Shown one piece after another: positions 44,933 to 53,221 of a stretch of 64,000 nucleotides of DNA (its first letter is position 1; the number at the start of each line of letters is the position of its first letter). The position numbers and the translations under genes were made by a program. Under the pieces are notes generated by a model that was not told the DNA's origin, searched no databases, and was given only the letters and a program-made list of their open reading frames with translations. The stretch is from an uncultured Desulfovibrio sp. (GTDB lineage: Bacteria > Desulfobacterota > Desulfovibrionia > Desulfovibrionales > Desulfovibrionaceae): positions 118,161 to 182,160 of the forward strand of contig CALVHF010000001.1 of the NCBI GenBank assembly GCA_944327295.1. Reading direction: 5' to 3'.

Positions 44933-45786
44933 AGGTGAAGTCCTCATGGGCACGCTCTGCCAGGGCTTGTATCTCCGGCAGTGCAGGCGTCTGTGACACA
45001 TGAAGCCGTGGATGGCACAGGTATTTTTTGTTGGGAGGTCGGGCAATACTCAGGGAGCAGAGTAGCCACGCGGCACTTTTTTTTCAACCTGTTGTCACGG
45101 CCCGGAAAAGTTTTTTTGTGGCTGCGCAGGGTGGGGACGGCACGAGGGCTGAGGGAAGCCGGCTGCAGACGTGCAGGACAGGGGCACAGGGCTTGTCTGC
45201 ACAATGGAAGAGACCTGGAACCGTGCACGCGTGCTTTCGTGCACGAGGTGAACGCAGGGCAGATTGCGGATATTTTTGATTTTTTTAGGGCGTTTTCCTG
45301 CCTGCCCCTGGCTGTACCCGGGGCAGGCAGGCGGGGGAGGCTCTAGAAATGGCCGCAAGGCCTTGCCGCCCATGAAAATTTTTGCCATGATCGCCCCCTC
45401 ACAACACAGGAGCAGGATCGCCATTTCAGAGAGGAAGCCTTTTTCCCTGCCGGAAGGGTGCACCTTTTGCCTGTGCTGCTCCCCCGGAGCTGGTCCCTGA
45501 CCAGATGCTGTCGTCTTGCGCGGAACAGTGTGTGCCAGAGTCCGCAGGATTCTGATACATGCCCGCAGATTTCAGCATGCTCCGGTTGTTCCTGGCCAGT
45601 CTCCCGTGTCTGACCGGGTCGAGGGCCGCCTTTTGCGGGGACCATCCGGGGTGTCTTCCGAAACCGATCAATTCTTATTGCTGAACAATGCTTTTCTGCC
45701 AGTGCCTGGCGCTGGGGCACGCGGGGTGTCCCTTGTGCCGACAGCTTTGTCCCGGGCGGAACAGCTTATTCTATTTGGAGGAAACA
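44933..45786. other. Large divergent intergenic region
   Basis: 854 bp between the divergent coiled-coil and SLOG-like genes. It contains a candidate leftward promoter (45087-45059), a hairpin GTGCACG-cgtgcttt-CGTGCAC (near 45222-45244), and a stem CCTGCCCC/GGGGCAGG (near 45299-45325). No open frame in it has a binding site together with recognisable similarity. Confidence 0.5.
45059..45087 (-). promoter_or_regulatory. Candidate promoter of the coiled-coil gene
   Basis: Read leftwards, TTGAAA (45087-45082) and TACTCT (45064-45059) with a 17-bp spacer, about 120 nt ahead of the ATG. Confidence 0.4.
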
Positions 45787-46341
45787 ATGCTCAACGCCAA
45801 ACAGTGTGTCCTGTACAGCGGCGGAGCAGCCGGTACCGAGCAGTTTTTCGGTGCCTTGGCTGAAGGCTGGGGTATCGAAGAAGTGAACTACAGCTTCGAA
45901 GGCCATCAAATCGAGCGCAAGCGCGGTGTTCGTGTGCTCACCAGCGAGGAACTTGCACTGAAGGATGTGAGCCTGACCTATGTTTCAAAGCTCATGAACC
46001 GCGAGTACACCCGAGCTCCCCTGTTCCGCAAGATTCTGCAGAGCATCTGCTGGCAGGTCAGCAGCGGCAACCAGGTCATTGTCGTGGGTGCCATCCAGCC
46101 CGACGACACAGTGAAGGGCGGCACCGGCTGGGGCGCCGAATTTGCCAAGATCTGCAACAAGCCCCTGCTGGTCTTCGACCAGGTCCGCAATGGCTGGTAT
46201 TCCTGGGAAAAGTCTGCCTGGGCCGCAGTGGAAAATCCTGTCATCGAGCAAAGCCACTTTGCCGCCACAGGCACGCGCTTCCTGGAAGACAACGGCCGTG
46301 ACGCCATCCAGGATCTCTTCAAGCGTTCCTTCAACCGCTAG
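45787..46341 (+). CDS. SLOG-like (nucleotide-binding Rossmann) protein of unknown function
   Basis: 184 residues. The N-terminal [20 protein letters not shown] and the later [13 protein letters not shown] resemble the glycine-rich loops of SLOG/LOG-type Rossmannoid proteins, which bind nucleotides or their derivatives. The C-terminus [17 protein letters not shown] is distinctive. No catalytic assignment is possible. It has no signal peptide. GGAGG lies 5 bases before the ATG. It precedes the ahbB-like and hemL genes on the same strand (107 bp gap), so a link to haem supply or sulfur metabolism is possible but unproven. Confidence 0.6.
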   Translation: MLNAKQCVLYSGGAAGTEQFFGALAEGWGIEEVNYSFEGHQIERKRGVRVLTSEELALKDVSLTYVSKLMNREYTRAPLFRKILQSICWQVSSGNQVIVVGAIQPDDTVKGGTGWGAEFAKICNKPLLVFDQVRNGWYSWEKSAWAAVENPVIEQSHFAATGTRFLEDNGRDAIQDLFKRSFNR

Positions 46342-46448
46342 GCGTCCCTGATATCTGTCGAGAGAAACAGTCTTGTTCCACATTCTGCTGGAAAAGGCTG
46401 TTTTTCTCTTGTCCAAATTGTGCCGTATTCATAAGGAGAATCAAGCTC

Positions 46449-46925
46449 ATGGCCCGTGAATTCAGCCAGCAGCAACGTGATATCCTGCGCATTGTGCAAA
46501 AGGATCTGCCCGATTCCCTGACTCCCTTTGCCGACATAGCTAAGGAGACAGGCGCAAGCGAGGAAGAAGTCCTGGGGCTTCTGCGCACGCTCAAGGAAGA
46601 AGGGGTCATCCGCCGTTTCGGAGCGAGCATCAAGCATCAGCGTGCAGGCTGGTCGGCCAATGCCATGGTGGGCTGGACTGTGAGCAAAGACGAGGTGGAC
46701 GAACTGGGCCGCAAGGCCGCCGAGCATCCTCACGTCTCGCACTGCTACTACCGCCCTTCCGCAGTGGAGGACTGGCCCTATGAGCTCTACACCATGATCC
46801 ACGGCCGATCCCCTGAGGAGTGCAGCGCAGTCATTGAGGAGCTGAAGCAGCAGCTTGGCAAGTCCGACTGCCTTGTCCTGCATACCATCAGGGAACTGAA
46901 GAAGATTTCACCCACGTATTTTTAG
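46449..46925 (+). CDS. ahbB: AsnC/Lrp-type sirohaem decarboxylase subunit (AhbB-like)
   Basis: 158 residues, built like an AsnC/Lrp protein: a winged-helix N-terminus ([22 protein letters not shown], then [21 protein letters not shown]) and a RAM-type ligand fold with [27 protein letters not shown]. In sulfate reducers and archaea this family (AhbA/AhbB) removes carboxyl groups from sirohaem to give didecarboxysirohaem on the way to haem b or d1. The pattern VSHCYYRP and [10 protein letters not shown] matches the decarboxylases, not transcription factors. hemL follows 122 bp downstream. AAGGAG lies 9 bases before the ATG. Confidence 0.82.
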   Translation: MAREFSQQQRDILRIVQKDLPDSLTPFADIAKETGASEEEVLGLLRTLKEEGVIRRFGASIKHQRAGWSANAMVGWTVSKDEVDELGRKAAEHPHVSHCYYRPSAVEDWPYELYTMIHGRSPEECSAVIEELKQQLGKSDCLVLHTIRELKKISPTYF

Positions 46926-47047
46926 GACGGCACGCAACAGTGACCGGTCCTTGCGGCCGGGAGTGTGCCCTTCTGCCTGTAGGAAGTCCGGATACCGGAA
47001 AGGCTGTCCGGCTTTTTTGCGTTCTGCCTGTTTTTCGAGGAGAAAAG

Positions 47048-48319
47048 ATGTCTTCACGTTCGGAAGAATTGTTTGCCAAGGCCTGTGAACTCATTCCCGG
47101 CGGCGTCAACAGCCCTGTGCGGGCATGCCACAATGTGCACAGCACCCCGCTTTTCATAGCCAGGGGGCAGGGGGCCCACCTGTTCGACCTGGACGGCAAC
47201 GAATACGTGGATTTTGTCCTTTCCTGGGGACCGATGATTCTTGGGCATGCCGATCCCGAGGTCACCCGTGCCGTGGCCGAGGCCGCGGCCAGGGGCACAA
47301 GCTACGGAGCGCCCTGTGAGGACGAGGTGACCCTGGCCCGCATGGTCACGCAGGCCCTGCCTTCCGTGGAAATGGTCCGCATGGTCAATTCGGGCACGGA
47401 AGCTACCATGAGTGCCCTGCGCCTGGCCCGCGGCTATACGGGGCGCAACAAGCTTGTCAAGTTCGTGGGCTGCTATCACGGTCATGCCGACGCCTTCCTC
47501 GCTGCGGCAGGATCTGGTGTGGCCACCTTCTCCATTCCCGGCACCCCGGGCGTGCCCCAGTCCGTTGTCGCGGACACGCTGCTTGCTCCCTACAACGATC
47601 TCGTGGCCGTGGAGGAACTCTTCCGGACTCAGGGCGAGGACATTGCCGCCGTCATCGTGGAACCGGTGGCTGCCAACATGGGCCTGGTCCTGCCTGCAGA
47701 GGGCTTTTTGCAGGGCCTGCGCGAGCTGACAAGCCGGTATGGAGCACTGCTCATCTTCGACGAGGTGATCACGGGCTTTCGCCTGGCCTATTCCGGTGCC
47801 CAGGGACGCTTCGGCATCACGCCGGACTTGACAACCTTCGGCAAGATCATTGGTGGCGGTCTGCCCGTGGGTGCCTTTGGCGGCAAGGCAGACATCATGC
47901 GCCATGTGGCTCCGCAGGGCGAAGTCTACCAGGCAGGCACACTGTCCGGAAATCCCCTGGCCATGGCGGCCGGCTTGGCCACCCTGAGCAAGCTGCAGGG
48001 CATGGACTATGCGGGACTGGAAGAGCGAACCAGGGGCTTTGCCACCGAACTTGAAGGCATTCTCAGAAGCAAGGGCGTGCCTGTGCAGGTGCATACCATT
48101 GCCTCCATGTTCACACCCTACTTCACGCAAGAACCCGTGAACAACTTCAGCGACGTGCAAAAGTGCGATCAGGAGCTCTTCACCACCTTCTACAAGCAGA
48201 TGCGCGAACAGGGCATCTATCTCGCCCCCTCGGCCTTCGAGACCGGCATGGTCAGCTTTGTCCACACGGACGACGACTTTGCCAGAGCCCTGGACGCCGC
48301 ACGCAGGGTGACCTTCTAG
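47048..48319 (+). CDS. hemL: Glutamate-1-semialdehyde 2,1-aminomutase
   Basis: 423 residues, a PLP enzyme of the aspartate aminotransferase fold. It converts glutamate-1-semialdehyde to 5-aminolevulinate, the precursor of sirohaem, haem and cobalamin. Landmarks are [11 protein letters not shown] at the N-terminus, [22 protein letters not shown] and the PLP Lys in [23 protein letters not shown] lies 5 bases before the ATG. It follows the ahbB-like gene. Its stop codon lies inside the left arm of an inverted-repeat element (48316-48414), and its likely terminator is nearly 300 bp away. Confidence 0.96.
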   Translation: MSSRSEELFAKACELIPGGVNSPVRACHNVHSTPLFIARGQGAHLFDLDGNEYVDFVLSWGPMILGHADPEVTRAVAEAAARGTSYGAPCEDEVTLARMVTQALPSVEMVRMVNSGTEATMSALRLARGYTGRNKLVKFVGCYHGHADAFLAAAGSGVATFSIPGTPGVPQSVVADTLLAPYNDLVAVEELFRTQGEDIAAVIVEPVAANMGLVLPAEGFLQGLRELTSRYGALLIFDEVITGFRLAYSGAQGRFGITPDLTTFGKIIGGGLPVGAFGGKADIMRHVAPQGEVYQAGTLSGNPLAMAAGLATLSKLQGMDYAGLEERTRGFATELEGILRSKGVPVQVHTIASMFTPYFTQEPVNNFSDVQKCDQELFTTFYKQMREQGIYLAPSAFETGMVSFVHTDDDFARALDAARRVTF

Positions 48320-48414
48320 TGTCTAAATTGATAAATTCGTCTACTTACATCTAGTTGAAATTACTTCATTTTATTGTCTAGATATCATGACATAATTTTA
48401 AAAATAGACACTAG
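48316..48414. repeat. CTAG-bounded AT-rich inverted-repeat block after hemL
   Basis: CTAGTGTCTA (48316-48325) and TAGACACTAG (48405-48414) are perfect 10-bp inverted ends of a 99-bp AT-rich stretch. Both ends begin with CTAG, the repeat unit seen beside the next element. It overlaps the hemL stop codon. It may be a second small non-autonomous element or a degraded one. Confidence 0.55.
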
Positions 48415-48568
48415 GGCGTGTTGACAAATTAGGTGTCGCCCTGATCTGGCCTGATTTCAGACGGGGTCATGGTGCAACAGTGAGCTCTAATGGAAGTTGA
48501 TACGCCCCATCTATATCGGCATATGCCGGTTGCCACTGTCGGATTTTGATTTTGTCAATACGGCCTAG
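48411..48568. mobile_element. MITE-like element with CTAG duplications (IS5-like ends)
   Basis: Left end CTAGGGCGTGTTGACAAA (48411-48428) and the right end, whose reverse complement reads CTAGGCCGTATTGACAAA (48551-48568), match at 16 of 18 bases. CTAG on both sides looks like the 4-bp target duplication of IS5-family elements. Inside are about 120 bp with no open frame, so it is non-autonomous. The copy is slightly diverged, so it is probably old. Confidence 0.65.
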
Positions 48569-48610
48569 TTTCTGTCGCTGTTGCCGGCATTATTGCCCGA
48601 AGAGCGCATG

Positions 48611-48644
48611 AGCCCCGGAAGAATTGTCTGACCGGGGCTTTTTT
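48611..48644 (+). terminator. Displaced terminator, probably of hemL
   Basis: AGCCCCGG pairs with CCGGGGCT around a 13-base loop, then runs into TTTTTT. It is the first good terminator after hemL but lies 290 bp past the stop codon, beyond the two CTAG elements. Confidence 0.75.
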
Positions 48645-48765
48645 ATGCTGTTTTTTTGAGAGAAACTGCAGCATTGTACTGCAAAAGAAGAAAATGCTTT
48701 TCAATTTTTTGTACTGAACTTGCTGAAATATACAATAAAAGTGCTTGTGAAAAAATGTTCATATC

Positions 48766-48864
48766 AAAGGAGTCACAAAAAAAGCTGCTCTGTATTGACT
48801 CCTTTTCTGTTTCTCTATAACGTTACACATACTTATCCCTATAAACTGTTTGGGTAAACAGTTT
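48766..48864 (+). promoter_or_regulatory. Promoter region of cytochrome c3 with hairpins
   Basis: TTGACT (48795-48800) with TAACGT (spacer 17) or TATAAC (spacer 15) is the likely promoter. It overlaps a 10-bp inverted repeat AAAGGAGTCA/TGACTCCTTT (48766-48775 and 48796-48805). Downstream, AAACTGTTT-GGGT-AAACAGTTT (48843-48864) forms a 9-bp hairpin in the leader, 28 bp before the start codon. These could be operator sites for a redox or sulfate-response regulator. Confidence 0.5.
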
Positions 48865-48892
48865 ACGGCACTGTTTTTAGAGGAGAAGCCCC

Positions 48893-49288
48893 ATGCGTAC
48901 ATCACTTATCGCCCTGTTCGTTCTTGCAGCAGTGTGTCTGTGTGCAGCTCCTGCCCAGGCCTCCCGTCCCGACGTGCCCGCCCAGCCCATCGAATTCAAG
49001 GGCGCAAAGAAGACGGTCATGTTCAACCACAAGACACACAGCGCCTATGATTGCAATGTCTGTCATCATGAGGTCAACGGCAAGGAAAGCTATGCCAAGT
49101 GTGCCTCTTCCGGCTGTCATGAGGATCTCAAGGGCCGCAAGTCTCCTGCCCTCTATGCCGTAGTGCACAACAGAAAGGAACTGAAGTTCCAGACCTGCAT
49201 GTCCTGTCATGTCAAGGTTGCCGCTGAAAAGCCCGATCAGAAGAAGGCTCTGACAGGCTGCAAGGGCTCCCTGTGCCATGCATCTTAA
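48893..49288 (+). CDS. Periplasmic tetrahaem cytochrome c3
   Basis: 131 residues. A signal peptide of about 23 residues ends at AQA. The mature part, about 108 residues, has four covalent haem sites: CNVCH, CASSGCH (CX4CH), CMSCH and CKGSLCH (CX4CH). The alternating CX2CH/CX4CH order and His-rich N-terminus (FNHKTH, CHH) are those of type I cytochrome c3, the periplasmic electron carrier between hydrogenases or formate dehydrogenases and membrane complexes in sulfate reducers. GAGGAG precedes the ATG by 7 bases. It stands alone with its own promoter. Confidence 0.96.
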   Translation: MRTSLIALFVLAAVCLCAAPAQASRPDVPAQPIEFKGAKKTVMFNHKTHSAYDCNVCHHEVNGKESYAKCASSGCHEDLKGRKSPALYAVVHNRKELKFQTCMSCHVKVAAEKPDQKKALTGCKGSLCHAS

Positions 49289-49452
49289 GGATGCAGCCCT
49301 TGTTCGGGAAGTAGCTTCAGAGAATTTTTCAGAGCATGACGGAGCTTGTGCCTGAGCCGGGATGGGGCTGATACAGGAAGAGCCCCCAAGCGGCGCACGC
49401 CTCCCCTGCAGATGTTCAAGGCGGACCTTCAGGCCCGCAACCAAAAGAGAAA

Positions 49453-49508
49453 ACGAAACGGAGTCCTTGCGGTACGCACAGCACGTACCCGTTGGGACTT
49501 CGTTTTTT
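49453..49508 (+). terminator. Terminator after cytochrome c3
   Basis: Stacked stems ACGAA/TTCGT, AGTCC/GGACT and GGTACG/CGTACC end in TTTTTT. It lies 165 bp past the cytochrome stop codon. Confidence 0.65.
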
Positions 49509-49543
49509 GCTTCCAGTCTCCGGATTCAGGACAGGCAGAAAGC

Positions 49544-49584
49544 AAAAGAGCCGTCCTGCGGGCATCTGCCTGCAGGACGGCTCT
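49544..49584 (-). terminator. Rho-independent terminator after the RRM gene
   Basis: Read leftwards, AGAGCCGTCCTGC and its complement form a 13-bp stem followed by TTTT. Confidence 0.85.
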
Positions 49585-49615
49585 GTCATATCTGTTTCTT
49601 TGTCCGCCTACTCCC

Positions 49616-49879
49616 CTAGTAGCGCGGTCTCGGAGCCTTTGGCCTGGCTTCGTTGATGTGCAGGGTGCGACCGCCGAATTCCTTGCTGTCCAGGGCTTCT
49701 ATGGCGCTCAGGGCAGAAGCATCCTCCATTTCCACAAAACCGAAACCACGGGGACGGTTTGTTTCCCTGTCGCTGATGAGTTTGACAGAAAGAACAGTGC
49801 CATAGGGAGCAAAGAGCTCTCTGACCTGTTCTTCGGTAGCGGACCAGGGAAGGTTCCCGACATAGATGGACTTAGACAT
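49616..49879 (-). CDS. RRM-type RNA-binding protein (Rbp-like)
   Basis: 87 residues, a single RNA-recognition motif. RNP2 is IYVGNL and RNP1 RGFGFVEM, and almost nothing else remains beyond a basic tail (ARPKAPRPRY). Such small RRM proteins in cyanobacteria and Deltaproteobacteria are linked to cold response or mRNA localisation; its targets here are unknown. AAGGAAG lies 5 bases ahead of the ATG. The leader of about 60 nt carries a T-rich stretch. It is monocistronic, closed by a strong terminator. Confidence 0.93.
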   Translation of the reverse strand: MSKSIYVGNLPWSATEEQVRELFAPYGTVLSVKLISDRETNRPRGFGFVEMEDASALSAIEALDSKEFGGRTLHINEARPKAPRPRY

Positions 49880-49950
49880 AAAGCTTCCTTAATGAAAATT
49901 GAAAAAATGCTTCGCAGAAAGGGCACAGTGCTGCTGCGAGGTTGAAAAAA

Positions 49951-49980
49951 AGCCTAGCCATGCAATGCCGTCCTTGTCAA
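49951..49980 (-). promoter_or_regulatory. Candidate promoter of the RRM gene
   Basis: Read leftwards, TTGACA (49980-49975) and TAGGCT (49956-49951) with an 18-bp spacer. Confidence 0.5.
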
Positions 49981-50299
49981 TCTCACACGATAAAATGCGA
50001 AAAGTATTTGTTACGACAAAACGTATTTTTTCCTGTTTTTTAAGAAGATAAAAATTTGTAGGAAAGTTCTTTTGATAAAGTCGTGTGCAGTAATTTTTTA
50101 TTAATGTCAAAAATCAGAAAATTTTGTGTACTGATCTTGTAAATATACAGACATGTCAGATCAGTTGCAGAGAGCAGGACAAAACAGGCTAGAATTCAGA
50201 GCCCAGGCTGGACTTTTGGGAGACATTATGAAGATGAAGTACAGGTGAAAATAAAAATAGTCAGTAATTGTAAATATATAGTTTGTATATGAAATTTTC

Positions 50300-50328
50300 T
50301 TGACAGTTTGGTGCGCCGTGGATATAAG
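50300..50328 (+). promoter_or_regulatory. Promoter of rpsF-rpsR-rplI
   Basis: A perfect TTGACA (50300-50305) and TATAAG (50323-50328) separated by 17 bp. The leader of about 50 nt has a CACCCC/GGGGTG hairpin (50343-50355) and ACCG next to the Shine-Dalgarno, reminiscent of the S6:S18 feedback element. The rest of the 500-bp gap is AT-rich (CTGATC / GATCAG inverted repeat near 50131-50164) and shows no gene. Confidence 0.75.
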
Positions 50329-50382
50329 ACGCTTTCCTTGCTCACCCCGGGGGTGGGCTGTATAAACCGTAAGGAGACAACC

Positions 50383-50715
50383 ATGCGGAAATTTGAAACT
50401 CTGGTCCTCCTCTCTCCCGAGCTGTCCAGCGATAACAGAGAGGGTGTGATCGCTTCCCTCAAGGACGTCATTGATCGCAATGGCGGCCAGATTGTGGAAG
50501 TGGATCATTGGGGTATGCGCGATCTTGCCTATCCTGTTCGCAAACAGATGCGCGGCTACTATGTTCGTTTTGTCTACACCGGCCCCAATGCCTTGGTCGC
50601 CGAACTTGAACGTAACATCCGTATTGCTGCCGAAAGCATTTACAAGTTCCTGAGCGTGCGCCTGGAAGATGAAGCCCAGGCCGTTGAAGGAACTAAGGAC
50701 GGGGAGGTGGCCTAA
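50383..50715 (+). CDS. rpsF: 30S ribosomal protein S6
   Basis: 110 residues. It forms a heterodimer with S18 in the platform of the small subunit. The N-terminal [30 protein letters not shown] and YYVRF are typical S6 landmarks. AAGGAG lies 7 bases before the ATG. The stop overlaps the rpsR start by one base (TAATG), so the two are coupled. Confidence 0.97.
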   Translation: MRKFETLVLLSPELSSDNREGVIASLKDVIDRNGGQIVEVDHWGMRDLAYPVRKQMRGYYVRFVYTGPNALVAELERNIRIAAESIYKFLSVRLEDEAQAVEGTKDGEVA

Positions 50716-50978
50716 TGGCTTTCAGAAAGAGATTCGCACCGCGCCGCAAATTCTGCCGCTTCTGTGCTGACAAGGACCTTCCTTTGGATTACAAGCGTGC
50801 CGATATCCTGCGTGACTTCGTGACCGAACGCGGCAAGATCATTGCCCGTCGCATTACCGGCACCTGCGCTCATCATCAGCGCCTGCTGACCCGCGAAATC
50901 AAGCGTGCCCGTCAGATGGCCCTGCTGATCTACACTGCCACTCATGACTCTTCCGTCAAGAAAAAGAGCATGATCTAA
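50715..50978 (+). CDS. rpsR: 30S ribosomal protein S18
   Basis: 87 residues, with the basic N-terminus [15 protein letters not shown] and the family core [21 protein letters not shown]. The two Cys of KFCRFC are retained. GGGGAGG is 5 bases before the ATG, within the rpsF end. It is the S6 partner. Confidence 0.97.
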   Translation: MAFRKRFAPRRKFCRFCADKDLPLDYKRADILRDFVTERGKIIARRITGTCAHHQRLLTREIKRARQMALLIYTATHDSSVKKKSMI

Positions 50979-50990
50979 GGAGGCGTACGC

Positions 50991-51512
50991 ATGAAACTCA
51001 TTCTTCGCGCCGACGTAGAGAACCTCGGTAATCTTGGCGATATCGTGACTGTTCGTCCCGGTTACGGACGCAACTATCTTCTGCCCCAGGGCTTGGCCAT
51101 GGCTGCTACCGAAGCCAATCAGCATGCCTTCGAGCTCGAACGCAAGAAGCTGCAGGCCCGCATGGATGCTCAGCGCGCCGAAGCCCGCACCCTGGCCGAG
51201 AAGATCGAAGCCCTGCAGATTGTCATTCCCATGCATGTGGGCGAAAATGACAAGCTCTACGGCTCCGTAACCACCACCATGATTGGCGATGCCATTGCCG
51301 CCCAGGGCGTTGATGTCGACCGCCGCCGCATCCTGCTCGACGGCCCCATCCGTACTCTTGGCGAGTTCGAGGTGCGCATCCGTCTGCACGCTGACGTCAT
51401 GGCCAACCTCATGGTGAAGGTTGTTTCCGATCATCCTGTGGTCGAGGAAGAGGCTCCTGCAGCCGAAGCTGCCGAAGCCGCTCCCGAAGCTGCAGCAGAA
51501 CAGGCAGAATAG
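50991..51512 (+). CDS. rplI: 50S ribosomal protein L9
   Basis: 173 residues. The N-domain MKLILRADVENLGNLGDIVTV and GYGRNYLLPQGLAM are the L9 signature. The long central helix joins the C-domain, and the last 25 residues are Ala/Glu-rich. AAGGAGG is 7 bases before the ATG. It ends the ribosomal part; dnaB follows 34 bp later as in many bacteria. Confidence 0.97.
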   Translation: MKLILRADVENLGNLGDIVTVRPGYGRNYLLPQGLAMAATEANQHAFELERKKLQARMDAQRAEARTLAEKIEALQIVIPMHVGENDKLYGSVTTTMIGDAIAAQGVDVDRRRILLDGPIRTLGEFEVRIRLHADVMANLMVKVVSDHPVVEEEAPAAEAAEAAPEAAAEQAE

Positions 51513-51546
51513 TCTCTCATAATCTCAATCATTCCTTGTGAGATTC

Positions 51547-53043
51547 ATGACACAAGAATCTGCAAATTCCCGCGCTTCTGGCAGGTCTCCTGCCGGAAGC
51601 GCTTCTGTACAGAACTCCGTCAAGCAGGCTGGCGATGCCCTCATCAAAAGGGTTCCTCCCTACAATGAGGAAGCAGAGCAGTCTGTCCTGGCGGGGCTTT
51701 TTCATTACGAGAACTCCATAGACGAAATCTTCTCCACGGTGCAGGCAGAGGATTTCTATGTGCCGCGGCATGCGCTGCTCTTCCAGGCTTGCTATGATCT
51801 CTATCAGGCCAGGGCACCCATTGATCCGCAGTCCCTGGCCGAAAAACTGCACAGTCAGAAGCAGCTCGAGGCTGCCGGGGGCATGGAGTACATCAGCACC
51901 CTCTACGGACTGGAAGTCCTGGGTGTGCATGCACTCTTTTACGCCCGCATGGTCCGCAACAAGTCCATGCAGCGCAACCTCATCAATACCTGTGCCAAGA
52001 TCATGTCCGCGTCCTACGACACGCCCTATGACATGATCGACGGGCTGCTCGACGATGCCGAGCACTCCATCTTCACCATTGCGGAGAACACTGCCAATAC
52101 CAACGAACTGCGCGGTGTCCGCGATTTGCGTGAATCCTTTTTCTCCACCCTGGAGAAAAATGCCGCCAATCCCAGTTCCCTCACTGGCGTGCCCACGGGC
52201 TTTACGGATCTCGATCGTCTCACCGGCGGGCTGCAGGCTTCGGATCTCATCATCATTGCCGCTCGTCCCTCCATGGGCAAGACGGCCTTTGCCCTGAACC
52301 TGGCCTTGAATTCGGCCCAGGCAGGCTACAAGGTGGCCTTTTTTTCCCTGGAAATGAGCGCCGATCAGCTGGAATCCCGTCTGATGGCCATTTGCAGCAA
52401 GGTGGCCCTCAACAAGATACGCCAGCCCCGCTTTCTTACGGATGACGACTGGCGCAATCTGTACGAGGGTGCGGACAGGCTAGAATGCGACATGTTCATC
52501 GATGATACGCCGGCCATCAAGACCATGGATCTGCGGGCCAAGGCCCGTCGCATGAAGGCCCGTTCCGGTCTGGACCTCATCGTTGTGGACTATCTGCAGC
52601 TCATGCGTCCCTCCAGACCCATGCAGGCACGCGAACTGGAAATCTCGGAAATTTCCCGCACCCTGAAGTCCCTGGCCAAGGAACTCAATATTCCCGTCAT
52701 TGCCCTGAGCCAGCTCAACCGCAAGCTGGAGGAGCGCACCGACAAGCGTCCCATGCTCTCTGACCTGCGCGAATCCGGGGCCATTGAACAGGATGCCGAC
52801 GTCATCATGTTTCTCTACAGGGATGATGTCTATGCCAAGAGAAAGCGCATTGCCGAGGACGGTTCCGAACAGATCAATCAGGGCACGCGCCTTCTGAACA
52901 GCCCTACCGAAGTCATTATCGGCAAGCAGCGCAACGGCCCGGTGGGCACGGTCAATCTGCTCTATCAGTGCGAGTACACGGCCTTCCAGGACATGACGGC
53001 CAATTATGAGCCCTCACCCTCGGAAAACGGCATCCTGCAGTAG
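51547..53043 (+). CDS. dnaB: Replicative DNA helicase DnaB
   Basis: 498 residues. It is the hexameric 5'-3' helicase at the replication fork. The N-terminal collar domain starts near VPPYNEEAEQSVLAGLF. The RecA-like C-domain has Walker A ARPSMGKTAFAL, Walker B DLIIVVDYLQLM (as LIVVDYLQLM), and SQLNRKLEER and DLRESGAIEQDADVIMFLYR. There is no intein. ATG at 51547 is used; GTG at 51538 is possible; neither has a strong Shine-Dalgarno, suggesting coupling to rplI. Confidence 0.97.
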   Translation: MTQESANSRASGRSPAGSASVQNSVKQAGDALIKRVPPYNEEAEQSVLAGLFHYENSIDEIFSTVQAEDFYVPRHALLFQACYDLYQARAPIDPQSLAEKLHSQKQLEAAGGMEYISTLYGLEVLGVHALFYARMVRNKSMQRNLINTCAKIMSASYDTPYDMIDGLLDDAEHSIFTIAENTANTNELRGVRDLRESFFSTLEKNAANPSSLTGVPTGFTDLDRLTGGLQASDLIIIAARPSMGKTAFALNLALNSAQAGYKVAFFSLEMSADQLESRLMAICSKVALNKIRQPRFLTDDDWRNLYEGADRLECDMFIDDTPAIKTMDLRAKARRMKARSGLDLIVVDYLQLMRPSRPMQARELEISEISRTLKSLAKELNIPVIALSQLNRKLEERTDKRPMLSDLRESGAIEQDADVIMFLYRDDVYAKRKRIAEDGSEQINQGTRLLNSPTEVIIGKQRNGPVGTVNLLYQCEYTAFQDMTANYEPSPSENGILQ

Positions 53044-53130
53044 GAAGAGCAGGCACACGTTTTTTCCGGATCTTTTCGCTGAATTTTTTTCCAGATCAGC
53101 CGAGCGCAGGCTACGGCCGATCGGGAGAAC

Positions 53131-53180
53131 GACAAACGCCTTTCCTTGACTCAGGGCTGGGTCAGGGAAAGGCGTTTGTC
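53131..53180. terminator. Bidirectional terminator (dnaB / alr)
   Basis: A 15-bp perfect stem (GACAAACGCCTTTCC and complement) with an inner TTGAC/GTCA pair. It serves both convergent genes. Confidence 0.85.
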
Positions 53181-53221
53181 TGTCTCGGAAAACTGTGCCT
53201 GTAGCCGGTTTCAGGGGCTGC

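Noticed and set aside
45095..45463. Small leftward open frame in the 854-bp gap
   Set aside because: It has no clear ribosome site and no recognisable motif; composition is that of non-coding GC-rich DNA.
45747..45775. TTGTCC / TCTATT as promoter of the SLOG-like gene
   Set aside because: The transcript would begin within a few bases of the start codon and cut off the ribosome binding site.
46449..46925. Plain Lrp/AsnC transcription regulator
   Set aside because: The ligand-domain motifs ([18 protein letters not shown]) and position before hemL fit the sirohaem decarboxylase family better.
47054..48265. A 403-codon frame opposite hemL
   Set aside because: It is a shadow of hemL with no start signals or recognisable motifs.
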